A model generated the notes under the pieces. It was not told the origin of the DNA, ran no database searches, and worked only from the letters and a program-made list of their open reading frames with translations. From contig NW_019091364.1 in NCBI RefSeq assembly GCF_001949145.1, forward strand, positions 3,462,958-3,484,122: a stretch of 21,165 nt of DNA, read 5' to 3'. The position numbers and the translations under genes were made by a program. Each line of letters starts with the position of its first letter. Positions within the stretch are counted from its first letter, which is position 1. Positions 16,213-21,165 of the stretch are shown piece after piece. Origin of the DNA: Acanthaster planci. Its lineage: Eukaryota > Echinodermata > Asteroidea > Valvatida > Acanthasteridae.

Positions 16213-19200
16213 CTGCAAGCAGAAGAGATTTTCTGAGTTCATTTCTGAACGAACAATGGTATAATAACTACGAAAGTGCCTTGTCTGAAAGTAAAATTCT
16301 CCTTATCCTTGCTAGATGTATGGACAAAGGGACATTTTTTTCTTGGGTTCTTCTTGTCTTTTGCTGAAGTCACCTGTTGTTTGTCGACGTTTGGTGGGTG
16401 GAGCCTCTCCCGCGATCTGCTGCGCTCCACACTGATGCTTCGGGCTCTCCTAGGAGGCGTTGACCGGACATTCCTGACTGGCTGCCGTCCACGGTCTCTG
16501 ACTGATCCAGGGGAGCCCCCTGAGCAACATTACAAAGAGGTGGGAGAAAGTATTTGCAAGTCAGGGAACTTGACAAAATGATATGTACATGTATACCAAT
16601 GATGCATTTTGAAATAGCCTGAACACCTGACTGTTGAAGTCAAGGACAGGTTCTAAATTATAGGAATGGGTACACAAATCAGTTATTCAAGCGGCTAAAC
16701 GATACTCTTGGGCCTGCTTTTGATGAACTCCACCCACAATGTTTGTCACAAATAGCTGGCAATCATTTTGCTCACCTGTTGGCAATGGAGGTCTGCGGCC
16801 TGGTGACCCCTCCGCCTCCAATGGAACAGTCCTCTGGCCCGGGCTTGGTGCACTGGTACTCTGCTGTCGGCTGTTTCCTATGGGGGCCATGGCACTCTCC
16901 CTCCGGAGGGGAATGGATGGAGCAGTGGAAAGGTCCACCAGGGGCTGGGTGGGGAGGGGTGGTCTCCCGGTCAAGGCTGCACCCCGTAGGGGTTGATGTC
17001 TGGTTTTCTTTGTTGACGTGGTAGCACCCGGGAGAATCAGGGTTTCAAGTCGTGGTGGAACTGGCACCTGGCTATTTCCACCGGCAGTGTCTTGCTCAAT
17101 CCGCGAATGGTGAACGGACCTCGAGGAAGAATTGTACGCCCAATTCTCTGGTTGAGCTGGCTGACCATTCACATGCCCTTGCCGCAACTCACCAGATTGC
17201 TTCTCGAAGGGCAGGTCCTGGGACAACCCGCTGTCATTGTTGGCACTCGCAATTGCATTAATGGCTTCCATATTGATTGCCGGGTCTGCCACCCCATCTC
17301 CTCCAATGTCAAAGTCCACGTATGCTCTTGGACTGCCATTTCTTCTCGGCTGTAGCCTTGTCATCTCTCTCGAGTTTGGCTGATCTCTAGCCGTTAAAAT
17401 AAAGTGTTAAATTACGATTATTTTATCCAAAGTTTTGCCCTTAAGAATGCCATTCCCGCACTCCGGTGTCTGATCTTTCATACCTGTTCACGGTTTTCCA
17501 GAATTTCGATTTGTGTCTGCTCAAAAAAAATTTTCATGCATTCAGAAGCACATGTAGCCTGTGTGACCATTTTCATGTGGGCCCTTTTTTCGGTCAAATA
17601 CATTTTATCTGTGGATGTCTCATTCCCCCAGTGACAAAAAACCCAATCAGCTTTTGAGGCAGATGATAACTAAGCTGTGAAGTGATATTAAACCACACTG
17701 AAAATCAGGGATCCGAGGGTAGGGTACATGTCATTTTGACCAACTACACGTATATGTAGTTATCAACTTGGCAGTTTGGTCAGACTCAGTGTGAAAAATG
17801 ACCTGTGACGTCTGACCTCTGGGGTCGGCCATGTGATGCGATCCCCAGCCCCGTCAGGGCAAAATCTGCAGCCAGTCCCTCCACATCCTCACTTGGGGCT
17901 CTCTCAACAATTCTGGGCCTGCCTCGAAGACGCCCCTTAGAAACGGCATCACCAGATCTAAGAAAGGGTTTGTAAAAAAAAAACCACTCCATTAAAAAAT
18001 AACAGGTGTTGATCTAGACTTTTCTGTGATAGGTTTTAATTATTTGGCAATGGAAACGAGCAAAGTTTAGCAACACTGCTAACCTACCTTCCAAGCCTCA
18101 CGGATGTCACCCCAATCCCGGGAATGTCCAAAGCTTCCCCAGCGCCTACACTCCCATTCGCCGGCAGTTTACTCCGCTGATTCTGATTAGCCAAGGTGGA
18201 TGGCTCATCATTGCCCGGGCTCCAGACGAGACTGCCATCCACGGGGCAAGTCGGGTGCTGGTGGAGGAGCCAGGGATCGATGCAGGAGGTGTGGAACTTG
18301 AGACAAAACAGGACAATGAACGTTTCAGCAAGAGCATCAAGAATGCTCATAAATGAGCACGATGTCAGGATTCCAAGAGTGAAAACGCCCTTGTGGACAT
18401 CAGGATCAGTCTAGCCATCAAAAGCTATGTGATTCTGTCACAAAATACATGTATCTTTGTACACTTTTAAAGAGGCTTTTGTTCCCATGTCAAAACTTGA
18501 CCAATTAAATCAGCTCATGCATTCTAGATACATGTATATACTTGCTTACGTGGAAGCTGAAATCCTGCCTTACCCACTGTGCATGGGCAAGTGAGCTTTC
18601 ATTGGTAGATGTTGAGGAACATGCAAGGTAAATGCCGATGCACAGGTACGGTAGATTTGTGACTATCCCGACAAATATTAAATGTCCATATTTCACGTAC
18701 CCACATGAACATAACATACACATGAAGCGTCCCTAACACCGGCCTGCTCAGTAAAAGTTGGTCAGTGCCATCTCCTGTTGATGCATTGATCACAATGAGC
18801 CAATTCCATGAAGCTAAGCACAGATGTTTGCTTAACAAAGACAGTATTTGCTGTAAAGCAAACGTAGGTTACCAGCTGAAATGGCATGGGTTTTTATATT
18901 TATTTTGGGTGATTTACTGCTGGCTTTTGCTCATCTGGTAAATTTGCCAAGCCAATGTTTGTCTATTTGCTTAGCACCCCAATGAAGTTGAATCTGGCTT
19001 GGCACCACTGTAGAGTTCAGGGGCCTCACCTTGTGCCTACATGGTAGGCGTCTCAGCACCTGCCCTACGCTGTAGCCCCGCAGACACACCCTGCACTGCA
19101 CCCCGGGGTGGAGCAGCACGCTGCCCTGCCGCACCGTCTCTGTGGGGAAACCCTTGATCACCTTCTCCGGAATGTTGCTGGGCTGGTTGGCCGTTTGGCT

Positions 19201-20949
19201 GATGCAGGCAACAAGAAACCAAACTTTCAAATCTTGATCCAAAAAAATCGCTCCCAATGTTTTTGACCAACTCCCTTGAGATCAGAATTGGGGGAGTCAG
19301 AACTGCACATGCCCAAATGTTAAGATTTGATTGCAGAGTTGAAAAACCACTTCCACATGCTTGCCACCAGTACATGTATTATTTTTAGCCACAATTGCAA
19401 CTTTTTGACAAAGGCAAGCTATATCAGCTAATACTATGTGCATGTATAGAATTAGAGAATTGGGTGTGCATAAACCGAGGCAAAGGCTTGGGGAAGACTT
19501 AGCAGATTGACCTGTTTGCCAACCCAATGAATAAAGATTTTACTCTGGTGTAAAATGCTAAGGGTTTCTAACAAAGCTGAGGTGAGTTGATTGTACTCTG
19601 TCACTTTTAAAGAGACAAAGTTTTTCCACAAACCAGTTATGTTCAACTTAGCCATCCTCAATCAGGTGAAGGACTGAAAACTTTCAAGATTAATGTTCAC
19701 TGAAAGAAGAAACTTGACCAAAGAATAATCATAAAGGATCAAGTCATGGCTATTCTATGGTAAAAGTGGTGATTACACCATATGAACGATTTCTCAACTT
19801 TCCTTGGTTAATAACCAGCAAGAACACCTGTCACCGATACTGACACAGCAGGCACCCACAACTAACAATTTGTAGTCTTTAACATCAATTGCTGTATGCA
19901 ATTTTTACAAGCACTCTATGCAATTTTTACAAGCACTCTATGTACAACTTTTGTCCAGTGCAGATGGAAACTGCAACTAACACTTGTTTAAAATGCACTT
20001 GGCAAGTTTCAAATAATTCAGTTAACGGCAGTTTGTTTCAAACATCCAAATACTTCATTCTTCAGAGACCGACAGGACTAGGCGACAGGTGCTACTAACT
20101 GTAGACGCAGCAGCCGGCCGTTAGTGCTCACCTGTCCAGCTGCAGTAAGAGGTCATAGTCTCCCTCGGATATCTCCCTGGCCAGTAGGTCGTCCAGCACA
20201 GCCTGAGGTAAGGCCGAGCCAGACCCGCGCTGGGCAGGGCGCCAGCGCTGATTCATCTTCTGTATCCAAACCAACCAACGCCAAAGGTGATGTGAACCAA
20301 TGACAGGCTAACTGGAAAGAGGCTACGTACATGCACCCACAAGTTTCTGTCACACGATTGACTCATGGATAAAATAATAATAGACAACTGCAATGAAGTA
20401 AATTAGGAATGAGGTACATTTTTGGAATTAAGGACGATGTGGACCCCACATAATTCAGTCAAATGACAGCCGAATATACCTGATGTGGCATGGGGGAATA
20501 GGGCAAAACCACACCGAAATCAAGACCACACCCACAATGGGCAAAACACTGCTTACCACCCACCAGACTGTACAGGACCTGACCAGACACACCTGTATAT
20601 TAAGTCAAGTTGACACAGTGGTACATTTCTTGGCTTTCACCTAAGTGACCCGGATTTGAATCCCGCCAAGGAAGATTGCGTGTTTCAGACTTGACTCATT
20701 GCAGCTATTTCAAAGAATCCTCAACTCTATTTCCATCAAACGCTTGCATATACATGTATCACACTGTTTACAATTTAAAGACATGAAAGCAACCATAGTC
20801 CTTGTGTGCCCATATTGAAACGTAAAAAAATATTCTGGACAAGTGGTTCTCCTGTCACACTTGCCTGTCGGAATTTGAAGGAATGTTCACTGTGAATGTT
20901 GGTTAGGAAGCAGGCATGGCACAGACAGTAGTCAAAACACTCTGTGCAT
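16012..20949 (-). CDS. ZSWIM2: ZSWIM2-like E3 ubiquitin ligase, C-terminal eight exons (5' partial)
   Basis: Human ZSWIM2 (MEX) is a RING E3 ligase with order SWIM-RING-ZZ-RING, reported to promote death-receptor apoptosis and expressed mainly in testis. Joining 20949-20865, 20259-20132, 19198-19030, 18296-18088, 17957-17817, 17386-16776, 16519-16374 and 16212-16012 gives 562 residues to a TAA stop. Residues 1-24 are the second half of a ZZ finger (CTEC, then CLCHAC, then H19 and H22). Residues 106-147 are a RING-H2-type finger: C106-x2-C109-x14-C124-x-H126-x2-H129-x2-C132-x11-C144-x2-D147, with Asp at the eighth ligand position. The conserved IPGIG patch follows (residues 186-190). The last 370 residues are a Pro/Ser/Arg/Gly-rich tail without known domains. 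All splice phases agree. The ZZ-then-RING order and the CPVDG ending favour ZSWIM2 over other RING proteins. The N-terminal half lies beyond the window. Confidence 0.85.
16374..16519 (-). CDS. ZSWIM2: ZSWIM2 penultimate exon (Arg/Ser-rich)
   Basis: Acceptor GTTGCTCAG and donor CAACAG|GTGACT. It starts after one base of a split codon and ends in phase 0. It encodes a strongly basic segment, GSPGSVRDRGRQPVRNVRST, then RRARSISVERSRSRERLH. A second frame is also open to an in-frame TGA at its end, but only the frame given here joins both neighbours. Confidence 0.65.
16776..17386 (-). CDS. ZSWIM2: ZSWIM2 large tail exon
   Basis: Acceptor ACGGCTAG and donor CAACAG|GTGAGC. It is 611 bases, 203 whole codons plus one base at each end. 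It begins DQPNSREMTRLQPRRNGSPR and continues with AYVDFDIGGDGVADPAINME. It then becomes Pro/Ser/Gly-rich with many basic residues. The long open frame in GC-richer sequence is the best coding signal in the tail. A second strong donor lies inside at 17192 (see findings). No domain is recognised. Confidence 0.75.
17817..17957 (-). CDS. ZSWIM2: ZSWIM2 tail exon
   Basis: Acceptor CTTTCTTAG. The exon encodes SGDAVSKGRLRGRPRIVERA, then PSEDVEGLAADFALTG. The only donor in the right phase is AGAG|GTCAGA, a moderate site; without it the frame would end at a TGA whose last base is at 17786. That would make this a terminal exon in an alternative transcript. Confidence 0.6.
18088..18296 (-). CDS. ZSWIM2: ZSWIM2 exon, second half of the RING finger
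   Basis: It begins FHTSCIDPWLLHQHPTCPVD, supplying the ligands H129, C132, C144 and D147 of the RING. It continues through a linker to ALDIPGIGVTSVRLG, like the IPGTG patch of human ZSWIM2. It has acceptor TTTTGTCTCAAG and donor GGAAG|GTAGGT, ending in phase 2. Confidence 0.9.
18297..19029 (-). other. ZSWIM2 intron splitting the RING finger
   Basis: This 733-base intron interrupts the RING between C-x-H-K and F-H. It contains TACATGTA words at about 18447 and 18531; no exon or defined repeat is seen. Confidence 0.55.
19030..19198 (-). CDS. ZSWIM2: ZSWIM2 exon, first half of the RING finger
   Basis: It encodes SNIPEKVIKGFPTETVRQGS, then QCRVCLRGYSVGQVLRRLPC-RHK, the first zinc-binding half of the RING. 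Acceptor CCTGCATCAG completes a split Ser codon from the upstream exon, and donor AAG|GTGAGG is phase 0. The exon is markedly GC-richer than its introns. Confidence 0.92.
19199..20131 (-). other. ZSWIM2 intron with a 22-bp direct duplication
   Basis: This 933-base intron has no further exon that I can support. It contains a perfect 22-bp tandem duplication at 19896-19939. Confidence 0.55.
19896..19939. repeat. Perfect 22-bp tandem duplication
   Basis: The 22-base unit beginning ATGCAATTTTTACAAGCACT occurs at 19896-19917 and again at 19918-19939 with no differences, so the duplication is probably recent. Confidence 0.9.
20132..20259 (-). CDS. ZSWIM2: ZSWIM2 exon between ZZ and RING
   Basis: It encodes KMNQRWRPAQRGSGSALPQA, then VLDDLLAREISEGDYDLLLQ-LD. 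The NQRWR word parallels human RNQKWR just after the ZZ finger. It has acceptor GTTTGGATACAG in phase 0 and donor GACAG|GTGAGC in phase 2. Confidence 0.85.
20260..20864 (-). other. ZSWIM2 GC-AG intron
   Basis: The intron starts CAG|GCAAGTGTG and ends GATACAG. Only the GC donor keeps the reading frame (FKFRQ joined to KMNQRWR). The nearest GT, four bases on, would shift it. It contains a tRNA-derived SINE fragment (20606-20690). Confidence 0.75.
20606..20690 (+). mobile_element. tRNA-Glu-derived SINE fragment or tRNA pseudogene
   Basis: The anticodon arm CTTGG-CTTTCAC-CTAAG is intact, with anticodon TTC (Glu). It is followed by a B-box-like GGATTTGAATCC (20652-20663). The D-arm AGTGGTACATTTC resembles tRNA-Glu, but the acceptor stem and T-stem are decayed. 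It is therefore not a working tRNA gene; it fits a tRNA-headed SINE on the strand opposite to ZSWIM2. Confidence 0.6.
20865..20949 (-). CDS. ZSWIM2: ZSWIM2 exon, second half of the ZZ finger
   Basis: After one base of a split codon it encodes CTECFDYCLCHACFLTNIHS, then EHSFKFRQ. The CxxC, D-x-x-L-C-x-x-C-like and H-x2-H spacing are those of a ZZ zinc finger. It has acceptor TTCTCTTTGCAG and a non-canonical GC donor. The first half of the ZZ must lie in an exon beyond the window. Confidence 0.88.
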
Positions 20950-21057
20950 CTGCAAAGAGAAGGAAAAGCTGATTGAATTCGATGCTAGATATCAATGAAA
21001 AATTTCAAATGTTGTATGCATAAAAATTTGTGCGTTCAAATGAGATTTGATGAATTT

Positions 21058-21165
21058 GGGGTGGCAGGGATAGAGTTGGGGTGGTAGGGGTGGGGTGTTG
21101 GTGGTAAGGGTGAGGTTTGGGTGGAAAGGGTGTACCGTAGTTTGGATGGTAGGTTGGGGTTTAGA
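21058..21165. repeat. G-rich imperfect tandem repeat
   Basis: Degenerate copies of a unit like TTGGGGTGGTAGGGG run to the window edge. The plus strand has closely spaced G3-G4 runs near 21078-21096. It lies in a ZSWIM2 intron, so the transcript would carry the C-rich complement. Confidence 0.7.

Noticed and set aside
16370-16576. Alternative frame through the ZSWIM2 penultimate exon
   Set aside because: It is open but does not match the phase-1 end of the preceding exon and ends in TGA at the donor. The chosen frame joins both neighbours.
20606-20690. Functional tRNA-Glu gene
   Set aside because: The acceptor stem does not pair and the T-stem has mismatches at both ends; only the anticodon arm and the B-box-like word survive.

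Overview
This window is eukaryotic (metazoan) genomic DNA. It is intron-rich, with short exons joined by GT-AG introns (one GC-AG), AT-biased noncoding DNA and many degraded transposon copies. The two recognisable genes are animal genes. The overall look (palindromic TACATGTA and TAGGCCTA words everywhere, a CR1-like LINE relic, MITEs, a tRNA-derived SINE) suggests a marine invertebrate, perhaps a deuterostome such as an echinoderm, hemichordate or lancelet. The species call is inference only.

Layout. Positions 1-6017 hold no recognisable host gene. They carry a pair of tandem arrays (241-430), a decayed non-LTR retrotransposon with an internally inverted segment (about 2025-3355) and a MITE with ACGTACGC-containing ends (4361-4753). 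From 6018 to 13538, plus strand, lies a complete nine-exon gene for the proteasome activator PA28-gamma (PSME3/REG-gamma; 248 residues as modelled). Its poly(A) signal is near 14270. Its large intron 6 holds a foldback element with a 12-bp minisatellite and a 1-kb element with TTAA-flanked inverted ends. From 16012 to 20949, minus strand, lie the last eight exons of a ZSWIM2-like E3 ubiquitin ligase: half of a ZZ finger, a complete RING-H2-type finger, then a long low-complexity tail. Its 5' half (SWIM finger, first RING, start of ZZ) lies beyond the right edge.

The two genes converge tail to tail, with about 2.5 kb between stop codons. Both belong to protein turnover: PSME3 is a nuclear activator of the 20S proteasome acting without ATP or ubiquitin, while ZSWIM2 is a ubiquitin ligase. 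Nothing here shows that they act together or are co-regulated. All exon boundaries were read by eye from splice signals, reading-frame phase and remembered family similarity. All splice phases agree along each gene, which is the main support. I found no rRNA, intact tRNA, CRISPR array or prokaryotic system, and no clearly novel multi-gene system.
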